Virus record (IMG/VR): IMGVR_UViG_3300035180_002101 | Location: 1-35,196 of that record | From: a virus | Reading direction: 5' to 3' (one strand) | DNA length: 35,196 bases | Part shown: positions 14,533 through 20,864 of the stretch, piece after piece | Numbering within the stretch: the stretch's first letter is position 1 | Layout: every line of letters begins with the position of its first letter | Translations under genes and position numbers: made by a program | Notes under the pieces: generated by a model | What the model saw: the letters and a program-made list of their open reading frames with translations, nothing else | Told to the model about the DNA's origin: nothing | The model's database searches: none

Positions 14533-14832
14533 ATGTATGAGTTAGAAGGTTACACAAAGCTGATTATAGCGGTTATAGCCCAAAGGGATTATTACCCGAA
14601 CTACATCTTTTTAGAGGATTTAATTGAAGATGTTAGGGAAATATTACCAGAGGCACAAGTAGTTGACATACTACTTGAATCCGCAGATTTGGCTGTTAAG
14701 TATCCAAAGTCTACTGTGAAATATCTGGGTGAAAGGCTTTATCAAATAAATACAGCAAAGTATATAGCCAAAATATTGGAGGGAAAGTATGGCAAAAAAG
14801 CTAATAACGATAGAAGAAAAAGTCAAATCTGA
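14533..14832 (+). CDS. Paralogue of the 8536 N-terminal domain, without HTH
   Basis: The 99-aa product (YYPNYIFLEDLIEDVREILP ... KYPKSTVKYLGERLYQIN, then KYIAKIL) aligns along its length with the first 85 residues of the 8536-8997 product and ends in a basic tail (KKANNDRRKSQI). It starts one base after the primase-helicase stop, with no clear ribosome binding site, so it is probably translated by coupling. Function unknown. Two copies in one genome suggest they bind each other or the same partner. Confidence 0.68.
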   Translation: MYELEGYTKLIIAVIAQRDYYPNYIFLEDLIEDVREILPEAQVVDILLESADLAVKYPKSTVKYLGERLYQINTAKYIAKILEGKYGKKANNDRRKSQI

Positions 14833-14995
14833 AGTTGATGACATTATCTCATCTTACAAGGACAAGGATATAGAGGAACTAAACAGGGCTGAAATAGCAG
14901 TGAATATCGCACTTAATTATTTAAAGGTTAATAAAGAACTTAAAAAATACGATGGTTTTGGAACGGAGCTTGGGGGTGAAAATGAGAATGAGTAA
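14789..14995 (+). CDS. Small acidic helical protein, unknown function
   Basis: The 68-aa product (MAKKLITIEEKVKSEVDDII...) is helical and acidic, ending GGENENE. It begins behind GGAGG inside the end of the preceding gene (44-base overlap) and overlaps the start of the next one. No family recognised. The long overlap is unusual, but its strong ribosome binding site supports translation. Confidence 0.6.
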   Translation: MAKKLITIEEKVKSEVDDIISSYKDKDIEELNRAEIAVNIALNYLKVNKELKKYDGFGTELGGENENE

Positions 14996-15269
14996 AGAAG
15001 AAATGATGAAGCAAGAAGAGCAAAAGCGTATTCAAGAACTACAACAGTATTTAGTAAGAGTGCAACAGATAAGGTTATTCATAGAGAAAATGGCAATACC
15101 TGTTTTGCTTTTAATTGTTAATACAGTATTGCTTATTATTACTGTTATCAATATAAGTTGGCAGAGGATAATAGTAATGAGCATTTTTGCGGTATTTTCG
15201 CTTATATTTTATATTTTAACAATTTATTTAGGAGGTTTTAAAGATGGCAGATCAAGAGATTCTCAATAA
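14982..15269 (+). CDS. Two-span membrane protein with cytoplasmic coiled coil
   Basis: A start at 14982 (95 aa) follows GGGGGTG. The first 35 residues are charged and helical (MSKEEMMKQEEQKRIQELQQ). Two hydrophobic spans follow (about 38-57, AIPVLLLIVNTVLLIITVIN; about 61-82, IIVMSIFAVFSLIFYILTI), with a short polar tail. The topology suits a small inner-membrane protein. Its position before the RNA gene and lysis block makes a holin or antiholin possible, but nothing diagnostic is visible. Confidence 0.65.
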   Translation: MRMSKEEMMKQEEQKRIQELQQYLVRVQQIRLFIEKMAIPVLLLIVNTVLLIITVINISWQRIIVMSIFAVFSLIFYILTIYLGGFKDGRSRDSQ

Positions 15270-15471
15270 AGACAACGAACACTTAATTGATATTGTTCTT
15301 GAGGCTAAACTGGGTTCAAAGTTTAGTGCATTAGAGAAGGATATTAAGGAAATAAAGGTTGAAGTAGGATATCTCAATTGTGCATTTAAAGATTTAAGAA
15401 AAGTTGGCATATTGTTGTTTGTGGGAGTAGCAACAGAAATTATTATAAAAGTATTACAAATCATACATTAA
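15244..15471 (+). CDS. Coiled-coil protein with C-terminal membrane anchor (XhlA-like)
   Basis: The 75-aa product has an N-terminal amphipathic coiled coil (about 10-50, FSALEKDIKEIKVEVGYLN) and one hydrophobic span near the end (about 54-72, VGILLFVGVATEIIIKVLQI). That is the layout of XhlA/BhlA-type lysis accessory proteins. It starts behind AGGAGG and overlaps the previous gene by 26 bases. Its stop is only three bases before promoter P4. Similarity to XhlA is in topology only. Confidence 0.6.
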   Translation: MADQEILNKDNEHLIDIVLEAKLGSKFSALEKDIKEIKVEVGYLNCAFKDLRKVGILLFVGVATEIIIKVLQIIH

Positions 15472-15474
15472 CAC

Positions 15475-15502
15475 TTGACTTTTTGTTAAAAGTGTGTATA
15501 TT
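15475..15502 (+). promoter_or_regulatory. Promoter P4 for the tmRNA-like RNA and lysis genes
   Basis: TTGACT (15475-15480), 16-base spacer ending in GTG, TATATT (15497-15502), the same layout as P1-P3. The expected start (7-8 bases past the -10) is 15509-15510, which coincides with the first base of the tmRNA-like acceptor stem. The RNA would need little or no 5' processing. Confidence 0.88.
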
Positions 15503-15509
15503 ATTATGT

Positions 15510-15590
15510 GGGGGAGCGAATGGTTTCGACAACAGGTAAAAGCCAAAGTGCATCTGTTGGATACGGGTTCAATTCCCGTTTCCTCCACCA
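15510..15590 (+). ncRNA. Miniature tmRNA: tRNA-like domain of tmRNA without tag reading frame or pseudoknots
   Basis: The 81-nt RNA folds as the tRNA-like end of tmRNA. The acceptor stem GGGGGAG (15510-15516) pairs with TTCCTCC (15580-15586); its third pair is G3-U70, the identity element read by alanyl-tRNA synthetase. The D-like segment (15517-15530) ends in GGTTTCGAC, matching the tmRNA 5' signature GGnUUCGAC. The T arm is ACGGG-TTCAATT-CCCGT (15563-15579), then A and an encoded CCA (15588-15590). Where a normal tmRNA has about 250-300 nt of tag frame and pseudoknots, there is only a 7-bp helix (15531-15537 with 15552-15558) and a 14-nt loop. No resume codon followed by a stop is present. 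Predicted to bind SmpB and EF-Tu and be alanylated; consequences for trans-translation are inferred. A relic of recombination at host ssrA is possible, but both ends are intact. Confidence 0.88.
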
Positions 15591-15607
15591 AGTAAAAAGA
15601 GGTGTTT

Positions 15608-15925
15608 ATGGAGTTGCAGAAGTTTGAAGAATATTCACATTTAGAAGATTTTCTAATTGATTATGGTTTTACAGAGCTAATATTGGAAAGTATTTTATCT
15701 TTGATAGAAAAGGAAGATTGGAAGGTTAATGATGTTGTAATAGATGGAATTTGTGTGAATGATAGAGAACTGGCATCGCAGCAAGTATTTGTAGAGACTT
15801 GGAACGAGCTTATAGAAACAGATATTGATGATGAAATGACACATTTATCGAACTACTTTTATTCGTTGTCTTACTTTTTGATTGTTATGATAGTGAAGGA
15901 ATTGAAAGAAAGGAATAATGATTGA
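15608..15925 (+). CDS. Unknown protein directly behind the tmRNA-like RNA
   Basis: A start at ATG 15608 (105 aa) lies behind AGAGGTG, 17 bases after the RNA's CCA. With no terminator between them it is transcribed from P4 with the RNA as its leader. The protein is acidic and helical (MELQKFEEYSHLEDFLIDYG, later ETWNELIETDIDDEM and a hydrophobic helix SYFLIVMIVKEL). It resembles the 85-aa product at 6523-6780. Function unknown. Its position makes it the best candidate partner of the RNA, though that is context only. Confidence 0.68.
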   Translation: MELQKFEEYSHLEDFLIDYGFTELILESILSLIEKEDWKVNDVVIDGICVNDRELASQQVFVETWNELIETDIDDEMTHLSNYFYSLSYFLIVMIVKELKERNND

Positions 15926-15947
15926 CTTTTTGCACAAGGAGGTGTTT

Positions 15948-16430
15948 ATGGATTGGAGTGAGTTTCAAAAGAATACCATAGAAGAGTGGATTTTAGCGGA
16001 AGAAGGTGGTTATGTGAATAATCCAAAAGACCCTGGTGGTGAAACAAAATACGGTATAAGTAAAAGGGCATATCCCAACATTGATATTGCAAAGCTGACT
16101 TTAGACCAAGCGTTGAATATTTATTACAATGCTTATTGGCAACCGTTAGGGTTAAGTAACTACCCGTTTCCTGTAGGGTTTGTATGCCTTGATTGTGCTA
16201 TACTATGTGGTCCGAGATGGATATCAAATGTAATGAAAAATGCTTATCTTGACCTTAAAAGTCAAGTTAAGAACTGGGATATATACACAATGTATATACT
16301 ACAGAAGAGGATTAGCTATCACACGGCTGATACTAATTTTAAAACATTTGGACAGGGTTGGTTAAATAGGGTTGCTAATTTAATGCAAGAGTATATTAGA
16401 TTAAAACCAATATTTGTGAAGGAGGGTTAG
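15948..16430 (+). CDS. Endolysin, GH108-type N-acetylmuramidase
   Basis: A start at ATG 15948 (160 aa) follows AGGAGG. Residues 19-39 hold the GH108 hallmark EGGY...DPGGETKYGIS, in which the Glu before GGY (E19) is the catalytic residue. The rest (QALNIYYNAYWQPLGLSNYP, then CLDCAILCGPRWISNVM) matches the helical body and the peptidoglycan-binding C-terminal part of this family. It cleaves the glycan backbone of peptidoglycan at lysis. There is no signal peptide, so release would depend on a holin. It is the centre of the lysis block that follows P4. The usual 'NSG'-type substrate motif appears changed (ILCGPRWIS). Confidence 0.9.
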   Translation: MDWSEFQKNTIEEWILAEEGGYVNNPKDPGGETKYGISKRAYPNIDIAKLTLDQALNIYYNAYWQPLGLSNYPFPVGFVCLDCAILCGPRWISNVMKNAYLDLKSQVKNWDIYTMYILQKRISYHTADTNFKTFGQGWLNRVANLMQEYIRLKPIFVKEG

Positions 16431-16622
16431 ATGAATTGGTTGAAAAAGTTTTGGCATAGGATAGTAGATGTGCCTGATTATGATTATGATTTTTCTAAAG
16501 CGTGGTTAGCAATTCCACAGGATTATATAGAGTCTATTGAATTGCAACCACGACAAATAATTATTAATTTAAATCACGACTTGTTAATTAAAACATCAAT
16601 CAGAGAAGAAAAGGATGTTTAA
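16431..16622 (+). CDS. Small protein in the lysis block, unknown function
   Basis: The 63-aa product (MNWLKKFWHRIVDVPDYDYD...) starts immediately after the muramidase stop, behind GGAGGG. It has an amphipathic basic N-terminal helix (WLKKFWHRIV) that could lie on a membrane, then strands. No family recognised. Confidence 0.62.
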   Translation: MNWLKKFWHRIVDVPDYDYDFSKAWLAIPQDYIESIELQPRQIIINLNHDLLIKTSIREEKDV

Positions 16623-16910
16623 ATGGATATATTAGAGATTTGGAAAGAGGCTGTTGACAATCCTGACAAGCCAGAGGGGTGGGGTTTAGAGTTTATCAAT
16701 TACATCAATGAAGACCACATACAAGACATCAAGGATAGAAAAATAAGTTTTGTTATTCTTCCTGCTAAAATTGAAGATTTTGTAGAAAACGAGGAGGAAC
16801 GAAAGATAGAATTAAAAGAGATGGAAGAAACATTGCAATTGGAAGGTTATGATGTAATTGATGTTAGAAAATTAGTATTTGTATATATTAAGAAAAAGGA
16901 GGTTGTATGA
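16623..16910 (+). CDS. Small acidic protein in the lysis block, unknown function
   Basis: The 95-aa product (MDILEIWKEAVDNPDKPEGW...) is acidic with a charged helix (EDFVENEEERKIELKEMEET) and a C-terminal strand (LVFVYIKKKEVV). It abuts the previous stop and its own stop overlaps the lipoprotein start (ATGA). No transmembrane segment or motif recognised. Confidence 0.62.
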   Translation: MDILEIWKEAVDNPDKPEGWGLEFINYINEDHIQDIKDRKISFVILPAKIEDFVENEEERKIELKEMEETLQLEGYDVIDVRKLVFVYIKKKEVV

Positions 16911-17266
16911 AGAGATTTTTCACAGTATTTCTTGGAGTGTTATTTCTCTTTACAGTTGTAAGTTGTTCACAGGTTAAAACTGTTACACCAACAACACCGC
17001 TACAGAAGATTGCTTATGTTGATGCAACAATTAAGGTGTTAGGGCAAACTACTATTAATGCCTACAACGCAGGGAAATTAACACAGGCAGATGTGAAATA
17101 TGTCTATGAAGCATTGTCAACAGCAGCAACATTAGCCGACAATGCACAAAAGGCATATCAGGCAAGCAACGGAACGCAGGTGAATAATGCGGATTTGATT
17201 TTAACGGAAGCAATTAGCACTCTACAAAAGGTGCAAACGTTTTTAAGTTCAAAGGGGGTTGAGTGA
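16907..17266 (+). CDS. Phage lipoprotein, possible outer-membrane spanin
   Basis: The 119-aa product has a classic lipoprotein signal: basic start MKRFF, hydrophobic core (VFLGVLFLFTV) and lipobox VVSC with the lipidated Cys at residue 20. The mature part starts with a Thr/Pro stretch and is otherwise helical and Ala/Gln-rich. Lying in the lysis block, it may be an o-spanin-like protein that disrupts the outer membrane. No matching separate i-spanin is evident, and its length exceeds typical o-spanins. A superinfection-exclusion lipoprotein is the main alternative. The lipobox is clear; the role is inferred. It suggests an envelope with an outer membrane. Confidence 0.8.
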   Translation: MKRFFTVFLGVLFLFTVVSCSQVKTVTPTTPLQKIAYVDATIKVLGQTTINAYNAGKLTQADVKYVYEALSTAATLADNAQKAYQASNGTQVNNADLILTEAISTLQKVQTFLSSKGVE

Positions 17267-17454
17267 TGAACAATGTAGAATTGGCAATGGATATTTTAGT
17301 TGATTTAATTACAACAGCAAGTAAGGTTGGAGGATTAATTAAAGAGGCAAAGGAAACTGGAAAAGATATTGACCAACGGGATTTACAACAGATTGTATAT
17401 GATAGGAATTCAGTTTTAGACCAATTAAAAATCATTGCTTATGGAGGTAAGTAA
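17266..17454 (+). CDS. Small helical protein, unknown function
   Basis: A start at ATG 17266 (62 aa) overlaps the lipoprotein TGA by one base and is seven bases behind GGGGG; a GTG at 17263 is possible. The product (MNNVELAMDILVDLITTASK) is helical with a mildly hydrophobic first helix and an acidic middle (KEAKETGKDIDQRDLQQI). No family recognised. It could be a small lysis regulator given its neighbours. Confidence 0.6.
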   Translation: MNNVELAMDILVDLITTASKVGGLIKEAKETGKDIDQRDLQQIVYDRNSVLDQLKIIAYGGK

Positions 17455-17455
17455 A

Positions 17456-17722
17456 ATGGATTTAGACCATCTTAAAACAACATTGTCAGGCACAATATCG
17501 GGGTTGGCGATTATTCTATTATCGGCAACAGGCGTAATAATAAATCACAATACACAGGAATTAATCACAGCAATTACCACAGGTGTAGTTGGAATAGGTA
17601 TAGCGTTAGTAGGCTACTTCAGTGCAGACCACGATAAGGTAATTAAAAAAATAGAACAGGGTGAGAATATATTGGATAAGGTAGCTGAAGTAGCCAAAGC
17701 AGTAGAGGAGGTGAAGAAATGA
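17456..17722 (+). CDS. Holin candidate
   Basis: A start at ATG 17456 (88 aa) follows GGAGG. There are two hydrophobic helices (about 12-29, ISGLAIILLSATGVIINH; about 36-54, LITAITTGVVGIGIALVGYF) separated by a short turn. A charged C-terminal helix ends in Lys (AKAVEEVKK). This is the layout of class II holins, which form membrane lesions that release endolysin. It lies three genes after the GH108 endolysin. Sequence-level family membership is not certain; the two other small membrane genes at 14982 and 15244 are rival candidates. Confidence 0.65.
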   Translation: MDLDHLKTTLSGTISGLAIILLSATGVIINHNTQELITAITTGVVGIGIALVGYFSADHDKVIKKIEQGENILDKVAEVAKAVEEVKK

Positions 17723-17997
17723 AATTAGCTAATGGTTTTATGTATGTAATAGAAGATGATGAACAACCGCCTGAAAATGGAATGATTAGTTATGTTTCAA
17801 ATGTTGTTGTTATTGACTACGATGAATCAAATGATTATTTACAGAGTTTAGGAATTAAAAAATGGAAAAGGATACAAGTATTACCGAACGGTTTGATAAC
17901 AACAGGGTTAACATATAACAAAAGAGAAGGTTTTAGTAAAAAGGTATATCATGTTGTTTTAGCGAAGTCTTCTGATATAGTAGGCGTATGCGATTAG
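17719..17997 (+). CDS. Possible GroES-fold protein, first of a tandem pair
   Basis: The 92-aa product starts with MKLANGFMYVIEDDEQPPEN and ends with KVYHVVLAKSSDIVGVCD, whose pattern (strand, then 'xxDIxGV') is like the C-terminal strand of co-chaperonin 10 proteins and of the next gene (INVDNIIGVYE). The middle is divergent (DYDESNDYLQSLGIKKWK). It is behind GAGGAGG and overlaps the holin candidate by four bases. Similarity is weak; it may simply be an unknown beta-rich protein. Confidence 0.4.
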   Translation: MKLANGFMYVIEDDEQPPENGMISYVSNVVVIDYDESNDYLQSLGIKKWKRIQVLPNGLITTGLTYNKREGFSKKVYHVVLAKSSDIVGVCD

Positions 17998-18007
17998 GAG
18001 GTGAGAA

Positions 18008-18271
18008 ATGAAATTAAGACCAGTGAATAATTGGATTATAGTTGAGGCTAAAGATTTAACGTATATTAATCATAGTGTAAAAGCTGACCTTTTAGAGGTG
18101 CCAGAGTATTTGGAATATGAATTCAAAAAGGGTGATAAGGTTTTAGTAGATTTAGTAGAGGCTATCTTATTAGAGGTTACTGAAAATAATAGTTATATTT
18201 TTGCAATTAATGTTGATAATATAATAGGCGTATACGAAAAAGAAGGAACCAAGCCACATATAGTAAACTAA
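18008..18271 (+). CDS. GroES-like co-chaperonin candidate
   Basis: The 87-aa product has the order of landmarks of a 10-kDa chaperonin. It starts MKLRPVNNWIIVEAKD (compare 'MxxRPLxDRVxVxxxE'), has a short possible mobile loop, then KKGDKVLVDLVEAILLEV (compare 'xxGDxVxF') and SYIFAINVDNIIGVYE (compare the terminal 'DILAxVE' strand). Phage co-chaperonins such as T4 gp31 replace host GroES to fold the capsid protein in GroEL. The loop is short and the classic Ile-Val-Leu-type tripeptide is not obvious. A strong terminator follows directly. Confidence 0.6.
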   Translation: MKLRPVNNWIIVEAKDLTYINHSVKADLLEVPEYLEYEFKKGDKVLVDLVEAILLEVTENNSYIFAINVDNIIGVYEKEGTKPHIVN

Positions 18272-18273
18272 TG

Positions 18274-18296
18274 GGCGACTATATGTCGCCTTTTTT
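18274..18296 (+). terminator. Intrinsic terminator after the GroES-like gene
   Basis: Stem GGCGAC (18274-18279)/GTCGCC (18285-18290), loop TATAT, then six T (18291-18296). It separates the lysis/chaperonin block from the packaging block. I see no promoter matching the P1-P4 family behind it, so packaging genes may rely on read-through. Confidence 0.9.
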
Positions 18297-18324
18297 ATTC
18301 TACTGAATTCGGGGGAATTAGAGG

Positions 18325-19008
18325 GTGGGCAAAATAATTATAGATAAAAAAATATTGGAAGATTTGTATATTGTTAAAAAGATGACTATAGAAAAAATTT
18401 CTAAAAGTTTAGGAGTAAGTGGTTTCACTATTTATGAACGATTAAAAGAGTTTAATATAAAAATAAGACCAAAAACCGAAGCTTTTAAGGGTAAACATCA
18501 TTCTGAAGAAACTAAAAGAAAAATTAGTGAGTCCGAAAAAGGTAAGTATGTTTCAGAAGAGACCAGAGTGAAGATAAGTAAGTCAAGAAAAGGTAAAATG
18601 ACAGGCGAAAAAAATCACAATTATGGAAAACATTTGTCTGAAGAAGCCAGAAAGAAAATTAGTGAAGCCAAAAAAGGAACCTATCTTTCAGAAGAAACCA
18701 AAGCGAAAATGAGTAGGATACGAAAAGGTAAATTTAAAGGAGAAAAAAGTCCATATTGGAAAGGTGGTAAAAGGCTTGCAGAAGCAAGAATGAAATCAAA
18801 GAGGCGAAAATTAGGGTTTAACCCTTTAAATAAACCATTTAAAAATTCTGAAGGGCATCATTTACAAGATAAGGAAACGGTTGTTTATATTCCTAAAGAA
18901 ATACATCAAAGAATTTCTCATAATAATTGGAGAAATATTAATATGAATACAATAGATGCTTTAGCATTGTATTATTTAGAATTACAAATATTGGGAGAGG
19001 TGGTATGA
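18325..19008 (+). CDS. Homing endonuclease with NUMOD3-like repeats and His-rich nuclease end
   Basis: This 227-aa protein uses GTG at 18325. Residues 8-48 are an HTH (TIEKISKSLGVSGFTIYERL). Residues about 55-140 hold several copies of a 'HLSEETKxKISExxKGK' repeat, the NUMOD3 DNA-binding motif typical of phage homing endonucleases. The C-terminal domain has GHHL (177-180) and VVYIPKEIHQRISHN (186-200), a His-containing nuclease-like end seen in phage endonucleases of the HNH superfamily. It sits directly upstream of, and overlaps, the terminase gene. Such free-standing genes spread by cutting alleles lacking them. It is intact, with no frameshift. Confidence 0.85.
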   Translation: MGKIIIDKKILEDLYIVKKMTIEKISKSLGVSGFTIYERLKEFNIKIRPKTEAFKGKHHSEETKRKISESEKGKYVSEETRVKISKSRKGKMTGEKNHNYGKHLSEEARKKISEAKKGTYLSEETKAKMSRIRKGKFKGEKSPYWKGGKRLAEARMKSKRRKLGFNPLNKPFKNSEGHHLQDKETVVYIPKEIHQRISHNNWRNINMNTIDALALYYLELQILGEVV

Positions 19009-20864
19009 TTGTTAAAATTGATTTAAGCAATGATATGAATTACAATAGTCCTTTGCTTAATAATTTTATTAATTGGAGTAAAGATGTAACAATACTTTCA
19101 AAAGAAAAGGGTAAAATTAGTTTTGATAGTAGACACTGGTATATGGGGCAACGAATTCTTTTTAAAACATTATTTGAGTTACTATCAGAAAAAGATGTCA
19201 GAACTTTAGTCATATTAAAAGCACGCCAACTCGGCGTAACGACTTCGCTATCCCTATTTGACCTATACTATGCAATGTCATTTAAGAATACCAAAGCCGC
19301 TATAGTGGCTCACGATGAAGCTACCATAAGAGAAGTTAGGGCTATCATAACAAAATACTATTGGAAGTCTTTACCGTTAAATAAGAAAAGACCAATGGTT
19401 AGAAACAACGCAGAACACACTACATTTACTTGGACTGACGCTGGAACATTTGACAGCGATATAGCTTACTATCATCCCAAAACAAGAAATAAGGCAACAG
19501 GTAATATGGGTAGAGGTCAAGCTACTACATTTGCTCATTTAACAGAGGTTGCTTACTATCCCTCTGTAGATGATATTAACAACTTTGAAGCTACTTTTTC
19601 AGAGACTAACCCTAAAAGATTATTTGTCTATGAGTCAACAGCAAACGGTTTTAACTTTTACTATGACACTTGGGAAGCAGCCAAAGAGTCAAACACTATG
19701 GCTGCACTATTTATCGGCTGGTGGTTAAAAGATGAGTATAGAGTAAACAATGAAGCTGATTTAATTAAATACGGATATGAGCCAACCCCAGATGAAAAAG
19801 AAAGACTTGACGAAGTTAAGCGTGTGTATAACTATGAAATAAGTATGGAACAGTTAGCTTGGTGGCGTAAGGTATTAAAAGAGAAAATAAAAGACAGTTA
19901 TGAAACAAGTAAAACGAAATTAGACCAAATGTATGAGATGTATCCGTTTGTTCCCGAAGATGCCTTTAGGGCAAGTGGTAGTAACTATTTTGTTCCTACT
20001 ACATTAAGGAACGCACAGGAAGAAGTAAGGGAGCCTATTAAGAGATTTGAACCTGTATTTTTTGACAAGCCCTCTAAAACACAATTAGCACCAAGTCAAA
20101 CGGGTCATTTAAAGATATGGGAATACCCACCAGATTTATCTTACAATGGATATATATTATCATTTGACCCAGCTTACTCTACTAACCCTGAAAGCGATAG
20201 GGCTGTTATTCAGGTATGGAAAGCATTTAGAGACAAAATATTCCAGGTAGCAGAGTGGGCAAGTCCTACCACCGATACTATTCAATCGGCTTACTTGTTT
20301 CTTAAAATAGGTTCTATGTTTAATGCATACTTGTCTATGTATGAGATAGATGGTGCTGGTAGGGCAGTAGCACAGATTATCCAATTGTTAAGAAGAACAA
20401 TAATTGAAGAGAATGTTAAAGATAGAACCCTATATGAATATGCAAGAAAAATGAAAGATTATGTTTACAGAAGAGTTGATAGCTTAATGCCCGGTAGTGC
20501 AATACAGTGGATAACAGGTGGTAACAAGCATAAGATTATGGCACAGCTAAAAGCAGCGGTAGCTGATGGCAGTTGTATTATTAGAAGTTCCGATTTAATG
20601 CAAGAGTTAAAATATATCATTGTAGACAACGGAGATATAGGTGCTATACAATCAAAGCACGATGATAGAGTTATGTGTGCGGCATTTGCAATAGAGGCTT
20701 GGGAAGCGATACTCCAGCCGAATTTACCGTTTTACGAAGAGTATTTACAAAAGTTAACCAAGCAAGAAGAGATAAGAAAAATAGCCAAAGAAAATCCTCA
20801 ACAGCTTCTTATTCAAAATGTTGTAAAACAAGAATTTAATAATGCGGGGTATAAGATAAAGTGA
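19005..20864 (+). CDS. terL: Terminase large subunit (packaging ATPase and nuclease)
   Basis: The 619-aa motor protein has the expected landmarks in order. The ATP-binding loop is KARQLGVTT (72-80) and the Walker B-like segment is FAHLTEVAYY, with its acidic residue at about 181. The coupling-type motif VYESTANGF is at 208-216. In the nuclease domain, D388 lies in SFDPAYS, E447/D449 in YEIDGAG and D553/D554 in KHDDRVM. It packages DNA through the portal into the prohead and cuts the concatemer. It lies on the opposite strand from the portal and virion genes, an uncommon arrangement. No convincing small subunit is adjacent, though the next gene has an HTH. Confidence 0.97.
   Translation: MIVKIDLSNDMNYNSPLLNNFINWSKDVTILSKEKGKISFDSRHWYMGQRILFKTLFELLSEKDVRTLVILKARQLGVTTSLSLFDLYYAMSFKNTKAAIVAHDEATIREVRAIITKYYWKSLPLNKKRPMVRNNAEHTTFTWTDAGTFDSDIAYYHPKTRNKATGNMGRGQATTFAHLTEVAYYPSVDDINNFEATFSETNPKRLFVYESTANGFNFYYDTWEAAKESNTMAALFIGWWLKDEYRVNNEADLIKYGYEPTPDEKERLDEVKRVYNYEISMEQLAWWRKVLKEKIKDSYETSKTKLDQMYEMYPFVPEDAFRASGSNYFVPTTLRNAQEEVREPIKRFEPVFFDKPSKTQLAPSQTGHLKIWEYPPDLSYNGYILSFDPAYSTNPESDRAVIQVWKAFRDKIFQVAEWASPTTDTIQSAYLFLKIGSMFNAYLSMYEIDGAGRAVAQIIQLLRRTIIEENVKDRTLYEYARKMKDYVYRRVDSLMPGSAIQWITGGNKHKIMAQLKAAVADGSCIIRSSDLMQELKYIIVDNGDIGAIQSKHDDRVMCAAFAIEAWEAILQPNLPFYEEYLQKLTKQEEIRKIAKENPQQLLIQNVVKQEFNNAGYKIK

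Noticed and set aside
15510-15590. Ordinary tRNA
   Set aside because: There is no canonical anticodon stem-loop (7-bp stem with 14-nt loop instead), and the 5' segment GGTTTCGAC is specific to tmRNA rather than a tRNA D arm.
15510-15590. attP derived from the 3' end of host ssrA
   Set aside because: Integration sites keep only the 3' part of tmRNA, whereas here both 5' and 3' ends, their pairing and a well-placed promoter are present, and no integrase is recognisable in the window. Not fully excluded without the host sequence.
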